Notes: generated by a model not told the origin, from the letters alone. Counted from the first letter of the stretch, positions 1-11,062 are shown. The stretch is DNA of 64,000 bases from Armillaria gallica (GCA_037576215.1 JBANDB010000004.1:5890001-5954000); one strand, 5' to 3'. A program made the numbers and translations.

Positions 1-280
1 CCCTTCCCTTCACCTCACTTGCCTGGAAATTTACCTACTTTGTAGTCTACCGGCTTTCTGTGATGTATCGAGAGAGTAGCAAAAGTAGCTGCTGGAGGGA
101 GGGACGGCATATGTGCTGATGGTAAGTCCCTCTCATTAGTCTACGTCGCTGGTCGCTCACTGCTTCATCGTTAGCTGGGTCTCCCGATGCTTTCCTTTAG
201 GCTACGATGTCAGTATCCATTGATGATTTAAACACGACAGCTGCATGCGAATGGGATGCCAACATATTCACCATGCCCAA
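1..280. repeat. fragment of the dispersed array repeat
   Basis: Bases 1-60 (CCCTTCCCTTCACCTCACTT followed by a TTTGTAGT...TAC block) resemble 50127-50180, and GATGGTAAGTCCCTCTC at 118-134 matches the donor-like motif repeated in the array (26102, 48433, 52250). No convincing coding frame is seen. This is probably the edge of another repeat unit lying to the left of the window. Confidence 0.4.
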
Positions 281-830
281 TTGTTGTGCGATGGTCGACA
301 GTCGGTTACTCAACTGACCGGTGAAGAGCCTAGAGCTCCGATTCAGGCTTCTCGCAATAGGCATCCCCTCTCTCCTAGAGGTCGTTTCTCAAATGCATAT
401 TCACGGACAGCGGATCTCCAAGGAACAGGAGGCTGAGATACCCAGGGTGCGAGAAGCGTATGCGCATGGTGGCAGTCCGCCGTGCTGATAGAAAGACTGG
501 GGGGAGGGAACCCAACGAAAGGTCTTCACCAGCTACCATGATTTTCCGGCTACGAGGGCGGTGGATATTCGAGATCGGGTCGAGCATGCGGTGATAGTTC
601 ATGATCATTTTGCGAGGCTGCGGGGGTACTCTACTTGGTATACCGCCGAATGTGAGTTTGCCGTTCGTTTTGGTTGAGTTCGATTACTGATTAGGACTGG
701 GCGGACAGAGAGCTGTTGTGAAAAGGCTGAACGCGGATCTGTTCGTATTGCTGCAAGGCACCTAGAAGTTATGGAGGAGCTCGAATATCGGATGAATTCG
801 TTCGGGACCGCTAAGATATCAGCCCGTCGG
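280..830 (+). pseudogene. degenerate coding remnant, unrecognised
   Basis: Several short plus-strand frames look coding but cannot be joined without frameshifts. One near 325-470 reads like a helical segment (ELRFRLLAIGIPSLLEVV, then QRISKEQEAEIPRVREAY). Another near 525-690 contains DFPATRAVDIRDRVEHAV, and a third near 765-800 contains LEVMEELEYRMNSFG. Stops and frame changes separate them. I do not recognise the family. It may be an old transposon or gene relic, and overlapping minus-strand ORFs look like shadows. Confidence 0.25.
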
Positions 831-1650
831 CTCCCTGTCCTCATAGAGGATTTTCGGGTCTTCGGGTCATAGTTTTCTGCATAGGAATTTGTATTAACCT
901 TTAGAAAAGTTGCAATTCTATGTGCTATGCCTACCCACGGAGTCCCTTCATTTAACATTCCGAAGGCAAATCGAACGTGTTGCGAACGGAGAACCGCTTG
1001 ACAGAGATATTAAATAATTCGAAATGAATGTTTGAGGACATGGGGTTTCATTCTGGGTCTTTCAAGTTATCTCTGGGCTTGTCGTTCGTGATCAGACAAG
1101 TCCTTGTAAGTTTGGCGGGCGGCAGAGATTTTGCTCGTTATGATCGGATCTCGCGCGGCTAAACCTACAACCACGACACCAACCAGTCATCCAGTTACCA
1201 CCACCAACCTCCTTTACACGACGCCATTCCCAGGGCCCCGTTCCTTCCCGGTCTCATGCTCTCGGTCTCCCTATGCAACGTGCTGGATGGCAAGAAAAGA
1301 TAGAGCAGTGAAGAAGATACCATCGTTGTGGCGACGCCCTGCTCTCAAGACACCGTTCCCGGCGAACATACATGCCCTCGATTCTTGCTTATTCTTTTCT
1401 TCTGCTTTCGTCGTTGCTGAGTTTGATATCTGATTGAGACCATGCGTCCTCGAGCACATCATATCCCCAGGCCTCTCCTTCCGACTGCGAGCATGCGCGC
1501 ACATACATGACTTCCAACCACCCATAAGAACCTCGATGGTCGTTGATCTTATGGGACTACCTGATAACCCTCGACGATGAAATCACGCTGTTCTGGTTGG
1601 CCAAAAGATCATGGATCAAATTCTTATTCTTTGCGAATCGCTATATGGGA
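830..1650. other. no recognisable gene
   Basis: Only short overlapping ORFs on both strands are present, with no motif, intron pattern or repeat that I can assign. Confidence 0.4.
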
Positions 1651-2174
1651 CTCATTCTGCGCATATGGGATATCGTCGCTTGTCGTGCGCCCCCTTGTTT
1701 CTTGTCTCCTCTACTTGACTAACCCCCTTCTTCCCTGTTCCATTCTCGTGCCCGATTCCCATGCATTGTGTTTCCTGTGTTTGCGTGCATTGCGGCTACT
1801 GTGTTCGCGTCTCGTGTTCCCGTGCTTCGTTGTTCCGGTGTTTCCGTTCCTGTCTCGTTCCTGTCTCGATGTGTTGGTCCCGTTTCCGTGTATCGCGCTT
1901 GCCTTCCCGTCGTGTCCTTTCCATGCGCCGTAGCACGGCGCCCTCCCTGGGGTCCGTGCGTCATGTCTCATACTGCTGTATGGTCATGTTTGGTTCCTGG
2001 TCTCGTGGCGGAACCAATGGCGTACTTGTCTCATATCTGCTTTCGCGTCACCTTTGACGTCTTTGTTTTCTTTCTACGTACTCTAGGCATCATTATGTTC
2101 TTACTTGGACAAATATCATAGTTTTCACTCTTTCTTTCCTCTTCCGAGGGCTCAGACATTCTCTTCTCTTCCCA

Positions 2175-3035
2175 ATGGCGGACAGTACACCGGCTGACGA
2201 CTATCTGCATACGTTAAAAAACCTGCCAAAGTTGCCAGGTCCAGATCATTCAGGGGATTCGCTCGCTACCCGTAACTGGTGCTCCTCAGAGACCCCACTG
2301 GATGATGGAGAGGACGAAGATGATTTTACTATCGATGTCGGTGCTCAGCGCTCAATCTTCTTCTTTCCCCATGTCCTTCCTCACGCGTATTCAGCTTCAG
2401 TCAAACCCCACACCTTCTCACTCTGCGGCTAAAGGGAAGACGCCCGTGAAGCGCAAGCCATCCACTGTCGCATCGAATGCTGACCCCGCTTCTCTCCTTT
2501 CAATTGGCCTCGCAAGTAATACTCGTTCCATGCGGAATCAGACCGACGCTTCCTTCCTTGCTGCTGGCGGTGAGCCGTCATCCTCCGCTGCGCCTCCAAA
2601 GAAGAAACGTAAAACGAAGGAGGCAAACGTTGTTCCCCTCGATGCCTCAGGATCGGTCCCTAACACTTTCCAATTCTCCTCGACTCCTGCATCCGGTTCC
2701 ACCGTTCCTACCTCATCTCAAGGGAAATTCTCCTCATTGGAGCTTCGTTCTAAGATCAATAGTCTCGAGACACAGCTTCAGGCTCTGCAGGATCACACTC
2801 AGTCCTTGACTACCACCGTCTCGATGTTACAACCGCCTGGTGAGCATCGGGACATACGTGTTGACATTGCCAATCTTCAGAAGCATGTCTCTGACATGTC
2901 TACCATCGTCACTGGCCGTTTCCTGGAGTCCTTTCTCTTACCGACACTCTCAATCGAAGTGTCGGCCGCGTCTCTAATCTCGAGGACCAATTCGCTACTA
3001 TTGCCCAGAACGGTCCTTCCGCGGAAATTACCGCG
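2175..3035 (+). pseudogene. LINE ORF1-like protein, frameshifted
   Basis: The ATG at 2175 opens a frame that runs through an acidic stretch (DDGEDEDDFTIDV). The homologous reading then moves to another frame after about 2340, so a frameshift is likely. The second frame carries an SV40-type nuclear localisation signal (PPKKKRKTKE, about 2596-2625). A coiled-coil follows (LRSKINSLETQLQALQ, about 2746-2800), then further heptad-like sequence (DIANLQKHVSDMSTIV), and after another frame change NRSVGRVSNLEDQFATIA. A basic NLS plus coiled-coil suits a nucleic-acid chaperone ORF1, although a host coiled-coil protein cannot be excluded. There is no CCHC knuckle in the retained part. Confidence 0.4.
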
Positions 3036-3043
3036 AGACCCCA

Positions 3044-3469
3044 GTGGCATCTTTCCGTTCCTATCTGAATGTACCTATTCCCGCACACGGAAAAGCCTTA
3101 GTCCGACTGCTGACATCATCCCATACCCCCGCCGTTGAGGACCTACGATGGTCTGAACGCCGTCGTCCACCTGTCCCTCGTTCACAGCGTTTATGCCGCT
3201 TCTGCCTATCGGAAGTTGAGGATGAAGCGCACGCTTTATGGTACTGCGATGGATCACAATCCTTGGAAGATTTGCGATCCGATTTCATTAAATCGGTGTT
3301 CCTAATGGCCACCAGCCATTTTGCGGATCTGTTGAGATCGGCAGCGTCTAGTTTTGAAGTAATACACGTCGTACTGGGAGCAGATGATATGAAAATTGTG
3401 GGAGCTCTCGCTAAATATGTTTTCAATGTTTTCCGCACTTTTAGTACCGTACCATTATATTATTCGTGA
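3044..3469 (+). pseudogene. C-terminal tail of LINE ORF2 (zinc-binding RT tail)
   Basis: The frame encodes NVPIPAHGKALVRLLTSSH, then LRWSERRRPPVPRSQRLCRFC and EDEAHALWYC. This C-x2-C...H...C tail is the domain that follows reverse transcriptase in fungal Tad/LINE ORF2 proteins. Only about 140 residues remain and nothing upstream looks like RT, so the fragment is the 3' end of a deleted element. The TGA at 3467-3469 falls inside the first copy of the terminal tandem repeat. The family call rests on the motif layout only. Confidence 0.5.
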
Positions 3470-3499
3470 ATGTCATTTTGTGAATGTCATTTTTTTTTT

Positions 3500-3916
3500 C
3501 GGGAACCCCGCGAAGAGTCTCTACTCCGCGCGACACACTCAAAAGTGTGATCACAACGGTATGAACCTTCGTGGCCACAGCACATGGTTCGCCATGTCAG
3601 GGCTGTGGGCCCGGCCGTTCCTTATTGGGACCTTGTGCCGGTAACAACACCAACACCAACACCTACATATCTAGGGGTAGCGCTTACTCACCGAACTGGA
3701 GCTCCGCCACCATCGCCTCTCAATCTCTCGTGTCAAGGCAGAATGGGCCACAACCAACAATGACGCAAGTGGAGAAGACCTCTGTCCGTACTGGCAGTCT
3801 CGGTTTTCATATGGTTATCTTGACGGTGATCACGGTCCGACCGGAGGCACCGTGGGTACTACAATACAGCCTCAGCGCCTAGCAGGCTCTTCTTTTCCTC
3901 ATACCACTCGACAGCC
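3500..3916 (+). promoter_or_regulatory. upstream region of DUF6535 gene A
   Basis: No gene is recognised here. The last 90 bases (GGTCCGACCGGAGGCACCG near 3835, then ACAATACAGCCTC and a CTTCTTTTCCT block before the ATG) resemble the sequence just before gene D (53800-53880) and gene C (36066-36105). This conserved block is therefore the likely core promoter and 5' leader. A CAA/CAC-rich stretch lies at 3640-3665. No clear TATA box was found. Confidence 0.4.
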
Positions 3917-5203
3917 ATGCCTTCCATCGATACCGTACCAGACAAAGACGACGAAAACCTCCAAAGACTACCCCATGACACTCAAGGTGACACAGGGACA
4001 ATGGATGATCCTGCGGACGATTCCCAGCCTGAGGTTCAGCAGCCGGCGAGGACAGCTCATTTCCAGCAAAAGTAGACTCGCCACTTTTTTGGCATCCCGC
4101 AACGTGGACCCCAAGTTAGAGGTACGGTGTTTTATGGTTCATACTTGTCTCATCTCTCATTACGATCCAAGGGAACAACCCGTTTGACTATGAGCAAAGA
4201 TTTCCGGAGGATAAGCAGTATGAGGAACTGGGTCGGTTTGCCAGGGTGTGGAGGACATACCTTGAAGAATGCGGTGCATTTGACATTGAGATGTTGGAAG
4301 GATGGAGGGATGGGTTGGATGTTTTGCTCGTTTTCGTGAGTGATTTATCTAACAGCTATTGTTTCTTTACTCATTTTTGTGTAGGCCGGTCTCTTCTCAG
4401 CCGTGGTCACTACGTTCGTCGTCCAGACATCGCAGAGCCTCCAAGTTAATTACGGTCAGGTCACGGCAACGCTTCTGTTCGAGCTCATTGACGTCCAGCG
4501 CGCAGCAGCTAATGGTACTCTCGTCAACAATGTCCCCCGTTCAGATCTTACCCCCTTCTCCAATTTTCATCCCACGACGTCTGATTCCTTGGTCAACGGA
4601 CTGTGGTTCACTAGCCTCGCGTTCAGTCTCGCCACTGCTCTGTTCGCTGTCCTGACAAAACAGTGGATTCACCAATACATCGCTGTTCCATCAGGGACCC
4701 CTCGGGACAGATGTCACGTACGTCAGTTCCGATACATGGGGCTAGAGCAGTGGGGTGTGGGATTCATCATTGGATTGTTACCCGTTTTCCTGAGCATGTC
4801 ACTTGGTATATTTCTAGTGGGTTTGGTGCTTTTTCTCGCCCCACTACAAGTGGTGATCGCATCTGTTGTTGGAGCCATCACATTTATATCCTTCGTTGCG
4901 TACTTTGTCAGCAACTTCCTGCCGATTTTTTACCCTTCGTGCCCATACAAGACACCACTGTCGCAGTATATCTTTCCTCTTTATGCATACATCGTCCACT
5001 GTGCTAGCAGCTTCTTCCCCTCGGTCATCTCATCTTCCTCTGAGTCAACCAAGTCAGAGCCTCCCATTTGCACACTTCGAGATGCCGAACGTTCTGCTGT
5101 GGAGTCCAATGTGGAAGAGATGGACATACATGCATTGGCCTGGCTATTTAACACCTCGTCCAACCCCAGTGTAAAGACCATTGTTATACAGTCAACCGGG
5201 ATT
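3917..5203 (+). pseudogene. DUF6535 gene A, 5' part, cut by a retrotransposon
   Basis: Exons by alignment to intact copies C and D are 3917-4121, 4172-4335 and 4385 onwards, with introns of 50 and 49 bp (GT-AG). The third exon encodes the DUF6535 membrane domain, with VVTTFVVQTSQSLQ, the helix around NGLWFTSLAFSLATALF, the KQWIHQYI motif, and two further membrane segments (FIIGLLPVFLSMSLGIF and a following valine-rich helix). Two lesions are visible. Codon 53 is TAG at 4073-4075 where gene C has TCG. The coding sequence also stops at 5203, where the LTR element is inserted in the QSTGI region. The 3' half resumes at 14975. The domain function is unknown; it is a predicted membrane anchor. Confidence 0.85.
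5199..5203. repeat. target-site duplication, left copy (GGATT)
   Basis: GGATT sits directly before the 5' LTR and is repeated exactly at 14975-14979, directly after the 3' LTR. Confidence 0.9.
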
Positions 5204-5561
5204 TGTTACGACTTATTCATTTTCCTTATCTTATTTTCAGCACTTATCACCTCCTATTCTATCATTAGAGCACCTCATGACTATCGCTCGTCTTTTGCTC
5301 GTCATACGTACGCCATACGCATGTTCTCGCTTCTTTCTCTCACCAAAGACTTATTATTAGGCTCTCACTTTTTGTATATAAGTAGTGTAGCTCTTGCTGT
5401 ATAATCCCCAGCTTTGAGCTAATATTTATTCATACCAATCTCTTTGCTTAATACTCGCTTAGAACTAAAAGGCTTAGTCCTATCTCCATTCGTGATTTAA
5501 CGGTGACTGCCCGAACGCGAGACAGCCGTTATTTACACTTGATTGGAGGATTGGGTTAACA
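5204..5561 (+). repeat. 5' LTR (358 bp)
   Basis: Starts TGTTAC and ends GTTAACA, with a TATA-like TATATAAG at 5375-5382 that probably drives transcription from the LTR. It differs from the 3' LTR at about 19 positions, all transitions by my alignment. It keeps most of the CpG sites that are TG or CA in the 3' copy. Confidence 0.92.
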
Positions 5562-5601
5562 TTTAGCTCGAAGCTTCCCTAGCTCCTTAACCAGAGCCCT
5601 C

Positions 5602-8013
5602 ATGGATCGAGACTACACTATCGCCTACATTGCTATCATAGCCCCAGGAACCGTTGCCCTTGTCGCTGCAGTTGTAGCCTTAGCCCGATTGCAGAGGACA
5701 GCACCCACTATCGTTCTCAACCAGAACCAAGGCCCCAACCATGACATCCCACTCCAGCAGATCCCAATCCACGCACCCATACCATGCAGAGCATCGATCG
5801 AGCGCCTCCCTCGCTTCATCTGTGAGCGGCAGCCGATCAATCTTCAGCAGGATCAGGGAAACATTCAGGAAGGAGGAGGGTCTCCCATTGCTTCCAGAGA
5901 GCATACTCCAGTCATCATCTTATCCCCAACAGCCAGCCCCGCCAACTCTACCCCCTATGTCATTCAAACTCCCACCCCCCTTTCCTCTGGAGCACTCGAG
6001 GAACAACTCGTCAAATTCGAGCTGGTGAGAAACTGCTATACTAGGCCTGCCACTCCCTACCCCAGTTGTGTCAATAGTAACGGGGATGTCAGGGTCTCAA
6101 CGAATGCCCCCACTCCCTCAGACCCAGATGACCTCTGGTGCCCCTCTCCTGTCGACACAGAGCTTTGGGACAATCTCACCATACCACTCAGTGCCTACCT
6201 CCCCGACCGTAGGGGAAGCCCAGTCCTATTCCCCAGCATCACCAACTGGGAGGCTCCAGTACCCCATGCCGTTACAAGAACCCAACCCCAGTCACCAGTA
6301 CCTCCTATCTTCAGGTACCAGACAAGCCACCATGGAGACAACGACTCGCTGAGATCATGGTATGATACCCACCTCTCCCTCCAAGGTGAAATGAGCCGAG
6401 GTTCAATCAGTTCAGGGAAACGGAGCAATTCGGGCGAGGGACAAGCGAGTCAAGTGCCAGCAGCACTGCGTACAACACAGCTGCCACTGAACCCCTCCCC
6501 AATGCCCAGCGTATCAACGGAATCATTGGACATAGGAGCCCATCCCTGTCCCCCATCCCATCAGTCCACACACTCCCACCGACGCCTCCCAATGCCGCCG
6601 ATGACGCTTAGAGAGGCAATCCATTTATACGAAAGGGGGAAGCTCACGCGAGTTCCTGAAGTTTTGCAGTATGCCACCCATCCCCAGTTATTTAATTACT
6701 TTGCCTACGAATTACTACAAATCCCAGCTTGGAAGGAGACTGATGCTGGACACAAATATTTCTACTTCTCTAGCTTACAAATCCCATGCGACAACATCCT
6801 ACAAGGCGAGGCTAACCGAGAAGCCTGCCTTTTCTGGAACAAGTTACATCCAGAATCAAACATACAGATACCAGAACCTTATCGACCGATCAGGGACGAT
6901 CTACCGCCCGATATACAGATCCCAGAACCAATGCCAGACGAACCACCGGTACCACTGCCCCAGGCACCGGTTGCCGCCTTTACCTACATCAGGGGAAGGG
7001 CACCACCAGGAACATACACTAAAGGATATTGCCCTTTTGCAGGAGCAGTAGAAGTGTCGGGGTCAAGCAGAGGACAACCAAGTCAGCTGCCTCGACCCCC
7101 ACCTCCCACTGTACCCCAATTATGGGCATTGCCACGATTTCCCCCACCGCCCATGGCTCCCGACCCCCCAAACCCCTGGCTACTGACACAAGGCAATGTC
7201 ACCCCCTTCGACAATTTTAAACCAAAGATCTTGAAGGATGTTGACCCCTTCAGAGGAGAGTCTACTGACATCTCACGTTTCTTCTCACAGTGCGAAATGC
7301 ATTTTGACCTTTGGAACCAGCACTACCAAAACTCACCGCACATGGTCCTATTCTGTGTCTCCCGCTTCAAAGATGAGGCACAGAAGTGGTGGGAATTGGC
7401 AGCACGAATGCTAGGAAGGAATTCCAATGGGAGCCAGCTGTACCCCTCCTATCAAGATTTCAAGGAGGAGGTAACAGCACACTTCTGGAAGGACTCCAAC
7501 ACGCAAATCAAGTATGCACAGTGGGAGAAGCTCAGGCAGACTGATTACAAGGACGGTGATCAGTTCTTCCAGAAGTTTGAAGAGCTTGCATATGACATGG
7601 GAGTACAGGACAATGAGCAAGTTATGCTCGCCCAGGTTAAGAAGGTGGCACGCGAAACCAGCAAGAATACGATATACGCTGCTGATGGAGATGTACCAAC
7701 CACCTATGATGACTGGAAGAAACGTCTCCTTCGCATTGACTACAATTACTGTCTCAAGCGGGCAGAAACTAACATGGGACGAGTCGATGCCAAACCACAG
7801 GCACAGAAGACGACCACACCCCAGAAGGGTGGTCAGGCGCCAGCTGCTACACCAGAGAAGAAAATGGCTAGCGGCACGACTTATGGAGGATGCAGCGCAC
7901 CAATGGATATTGACAGGAAGTGGGCGGAGGGGCTATGCTTCAGTTGTGGCAAGCCAGGCCACATGAAGCATGACTGCCCCAACCGACCAAAGATGCATGA
8001 AGAAGCCTTATGA
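5602..8013 (+). CDS. gag: Gag polyprotein of the chromovirus
   Basis: An 803-codon open frame starts at ATG 5602, 40 bp after the 5' LTR. It opens with a hydrophobic N-terminal helix (YIAIIAPGTVALVAAVVAL), followed by a long proline-rich, low-complexity half. A retrotransposon Gag capsid-like domain (about residues 550-680, with RFFSQCEMHFDLWNQHY and DEAQKWWELA) comes next. A CCHC zinc knuckle, CFSCGKPGHMKHDC, lies at residues 779-792. The TGA at 8011-8013 is probably a CGA-to-TGA change, because the same frame stays open with family-like sequence (RLNAYWDMQPTVEEP) to TAA at 8101-8103. The intact Gag would then be about 833 residues. The frame is strikingly better preserved than pol. Confidence 0.85.
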   Translation: MDRDYTIAYIAIIAPGTVALVAAVVALARLQRTAPTIVLNQNQGPNHDIPLQQIPIHAPIPCRASIERLPRFICERQPINLQQDQGNIQEGGGSPIASREHTPVIILSPTASPANSTPYVIQTPTPLSSGALEEQLVKFELVRNCYTRPATPYPSCVNSNGDVRVSTNAPTPSDPDDLWCPSPVDTELWDNLTIPLSAYLPDRRGSPVLFPSITNWEAPVPHAVTRTQPQSPVPPIFRYQTSHHGDNDSLRSWYDTHLSLQGEMSRGSISSGKRSNSGEGQASQVPAALRTTQLPLNPSPMPSVSTESLDIGAHPCPPSHQSTHSHRRLPMPPMTLREAIHLYERGKLTRVPEVLQYATHPQLFNYFAYELLQIPAWKETDAGHKYFYFSSLQIPCDNILQGEANREACLFWNKLHPESNIQIPEPYRPIRDDLPPDIQIPEPMPDEPPVPLPQAPVAAFTYIRGRAPPGTYTKGYCPFAGAVEVSGSSRGQPSQLPRPPPPTVPQLWALPRFPPPPMAPDPPNPWLLTQGNVTPFDNFKPKILKDVDPFRGESTDISRFFSQCEMHFDLWNQHYQNSPHMVLFCVSRFKDEAQKWWELAARMLGRNSNGSQLYPSYQDFKEEVTAHFWKDSNTQIKYAQWEKLRQTDYKDGDQFFQKFEELAYDMGVQDNEQVMLAQVKKVARETSKNTIYAADGDVPTTYDDWKKRLLRIDYNYCLKRAETNMGRVDAKPQAQKTTTPQKGGQAPAATPEKKMASGTTYGGCSAPMDIDRKWAEGLCFSCGKPGHMKHDCPNRPKMHEEAL

Positions 8014-8129
8014 CGTCTTAACGCTTACTGGGACATGCAGCCAACAGTAGAAGAACCAATAGGATCAAAGGTTGAGGAGGTAAAAGACAATGCTAGGAAG
8101 TAATCGATTCAACTTACCCAGCTAAGGAC
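8014..8129 (+). other. probable natural end of gag and gag-pol junction
   Basis: The gag frame continues after TGA 8011 to TAA 8101-8103, and pol-like sequence begins near 8130 in another register. Whether pol was expressed by frameshift or as a separate product cannot be decided from this damaged copy. Confidence 0.4.
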
Positions 8130-9436
8130 TTGGTTTCATCTGGTATGCATTCATCACCTGCTAGTCAGGCTCATAGTACTTCTGTAGTTACAAATGCGCA
8201 TTCGAATATACCTGCATCTATGACTTCCAGAAACAAAACCAAGCAAGGATCAAAACAGCATGCCAAAGTAGCAGAAATGCTAGCAACACGACTGGCTAAC
8301 TGTCTGGCAAGTAACTCATCACGAGTGAATGCACCAAATGAAAAGGAGACTACCATATCTCCACCTGTCATAACGGCACAACCAGACAGGGCAAGGGAAC
8401 CAGCAATCTTAATTGCCCCCTTGGGGAAGCGGCCTCACACTCGGGGAACACCACAAGGAAAAAGGATACCACTGCCTGCAGCCAAACCAACCGAGAGGCA
8501 TCTGCTGACACTTCTCAAATCACAGGAACTGGAGGGCAGCCCTTTGTGAAGGCACTGAGTGAATTACACGGAAAGGAGGAAAAGGTGCAGATCGACAAAC
8601 CCAAAAGGGGAGCTTGGGTCCAAGCTGCTGTTCCTGAGCGAGTCTTTGCCACTAGGGACAGTGCCTCCTTAGGAAGAGGTAATTTTCGCCCTGACAGCCC
8701 CTCAGTACACCACGAAGCTGAATGGATGGAAGCTGCTAGTGCCCAGGCAGTGAAAAGGGGGCCTAAGGTAAGCATGATCGAGGTACCCAACGAAGAGGAT
8801 GACATGAGTTTTCGAAGATGGGAAGCGACTAACAAACCCCCTGTAGCACCTGAGGTGACTCAGCCAACATAGCTGGGTCTTCTGATCCTGGTGTGAAGGC
8901 TGAGAAGGTCCCACACGAATGGCTCAAGCCATTCGGAGCTGAGTGGACATTGCGAGGGATAGTAGAAGCCAAAACGGAGTCGGAGGCAAGGGTGATTCTA
9001 AAAAACTGGATTGCCAAGGGATGAGCAGAAGAAGTTGTAGATGAACTAATTGAAGGATTGCACTGAGCAATGAGAGTCAATGCTCTCTGGCAAATGCACA
9101 AACTGCAACAGCCAAGGTGGTACATCAGCCGACTAAGCGGGCAGGGGAAGGATTTGACCATCCCCATACAACTCGAGACCTTGGAGAACCTTACCTGAGT
9201 CTCGACCATGGCATTGGTCGACAGCGGATGCACCAGCAGTGTCATTAACTGAGCCTTTGTCGAACAACAGAACATCCCCACTCCCCACTCATGCAACTGC
9301 AGCACCAATCCCCATCTATAATGCTGATGGGACGTGCAATCAGGGAGGAGCCATTACTGAGTTTGCCAAAGTACGCATCAAGATTGGTGATCATGCAGAG
9401 CGAATTGATTTAGCTGTCACTGACTTGAATGATTGA
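8130..9436 (+). pseudogene. pol: pol N-terminus and aspartic protease, broken
   Basis: The region starts with a spacer of low-complexity, Ser/Thr-rich sequence and runs into the protease. The catalytic signature is ALVDSGCTSSVI (around 9211-9246), with the DSG active-site triad. The region reads on through NADGTCNQGGAITEF and KIGDHAERIDLAVTDLND, and the next segment begins IFLGSDWLVRHNP. In-frame TGA codons lie at 9022, 9064, 9196, 9250 and 9434, each at a position where the family normally has arginine. A frameshift lies between 9252 and 9434. No functional protease can be made from this copy. Confidence 0.8.
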
Positions 9437-11062
9437 CAAATCTTCCTTGGAAGCGATTGGTTGGTGAGGCACAATCCATTAATCAACTGGAAAACCGGGA
9501 AAATGATGTTTGCCTGGTGTCACTGCCACAAAACTCCATTCGTTCTCTCCGATGCTGATCCTGATGACAAATGGGATGAAGAGCTGGAGGAGGGTGAGAC
9601 CATTCTGGCAATAGACTTTACAAATGCCATTCACATGCAAGCAACTCATCACGCAAATGATCTAGCTGCAAAGGCCAACATGGGAAAAAGAACCAAGACC
9701 TTTGAAGAAATGGTGCCGGAGTGGTGTAGGGATTTTAAAGATTTATTCGACAAAGATAATTTTGATGAGCTTCCCAAACCGAAGCCCTGGGACCATGCTA
9801 TCGAACTCATCCCAAACACTAACGCCAACCTCGACTGTAAGGTCTATCCCCTTAATCGTCATGAGCAAGAGGAGCTTGACAAGTTCCTGGACAAGAACCT
9901 CTCTAGTGGAAGAATACAGCCGTCGAAGTCTCCCATGGCATCACCCTTCTTCTTCGTCAAAAAGAAGGACAGTAAATTGCGCCCGGTCCAAGACTATCGA
10001 AAGCTCAACGAGATGATGATCAAAAACCATTATCCACTTCCACTCATCTCCAAGCTCATGGACAAACTCCAGGGCGCAAAATACTTTTCCAAGCTTGACG
10101 TTCGCTGGGGATATAACAGTGTACGCATCAAAACCGGGGATGAATGGAAGGCTGCGTTTAGAACTAACCGAGGTCTATTCGAATCAATGGTTATGTTCTT
10201 TGGCCTTACCAATTCACTGGCGACCTTTCAATGGATGATGAACGATATCTTCAAAGACTTTATCGCATCAGGAGATGTCACCATTTACCTCGATGATATC
10301 CTCATTATGTCTAAAACCAAAGAAGAACATCATCGCATCACCCACAAAGTCCTATGGATTCTACAAAAGAACAAGCTATTCCTCAAAGCAGAGAAATGCA
10401 AGTTCGAGGTGTTGGAAACCGAATACCTTAGCGTCATCATCAGCAAAGGAAGTATTCACATGGATCTGGTAAAAGTCAAGGGGATAATGGAGTGGCCAGT
10501 CCCTACCAAAAAACAGCAACTCCAGTCATTCCTAGGTTTCACCAACTTTTACAGATGATTTATCAAGGGATACAGTAAAATCGTTAAACCAATGATGCAG
10601 CTAACCAGGAACGAACCATGGAAGTGGGGAAAGGCACAACAAGAGGCATTCGAGGAATTGAAGAAGTGGCTGGCAGAAGACGTGGTACTAGCAATACCAA
10701 TGGAAGAAGGCAAATTCCATGTAGAAGCAGATGCTAGTGAAGGGGCCATCAGCGCTGTCTTATCCCAGGAGCAAGAAGGGAAATGGCGACCTGTCACGTT
10801 CTTATCCAAATCCCTCACCACGACAGAGCATAACTACGAGATCTACAACAAGGAGCTACTCCCCATTATGCTCACCCTTAATGAATGGTGACATTACTTG
10901 ATGGGAGTGACCCAAGACTTCGAGATCTGGACAGATCACCAAAATCTCCAATACTTCTGCAAACCCCAGAAGTTAAATTGCTGACAAGCATGCTGGGTCA
11001 CTGAGCTAGCCGAGTATCACTTCACCCTCCACCACAAAGCAGGCGTGGCAAATAGAAAAGCC
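9437..11062 (+). pseudogene. pol: pol: reverse transcriptase and RNase H, broken
   Basis: One long frame (9461-10558) carries the RT domain. It contains SPFFFVKKKDSKLRPVQDYR and the YPLPLI stretch. The catalytic YLDD is at 10286-10297 (residue 276 of this frame), followed by ILQKNKLFLKAEKCKF and the LGFTNFYR end motif. TGA at 10556 interrupts it. RNase H follows with EADASEGAISAVLSQEQEGKW and TEHNYEIYNKELL. TGA codons at 10889 and 10982 break RNase H before the WVTELAEYHFTLHHKAGVANRKAD end. The catalytic residues survive, so decay is recent relative to domain divergence. Confidence 0.9.

Larger units (their letters stand above)
1650..3499 (+). mobile_element. internally deleted non-LTR (LINE) retrotransposon
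   Basis: The segment has a LINE-like order. An A-poor, pyrimidine-rich leader (about 1690-2170) is followed by an ORF1-like region (2175-3035). This joins directly to the extreme C-terminus of an ORF2 reverse-transcriptase polyprotein (3044-3469). The end carries two copies of GTGAATGTCATTTT (3466-3479 and 3480-3493), the second running into a T tract, like the short tandem repeats at the 3' ends of some LINEs. The endonuclease and reverse transcriptase cores are absent, so most of ORF2 has been lost. The 5' boundary is approximate, and I could not define a target-site duplication. Confidence 0.55.

Noticed and set aside
1711..2121. Several 80-118-codon ORFs on both strands in the A-poor tract
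   Set aside because: A skewed composition lacking A removes stop codons on one strand. The translations are Cys/Val/Ser- or Arg/Thr-rich repeats without protein character.
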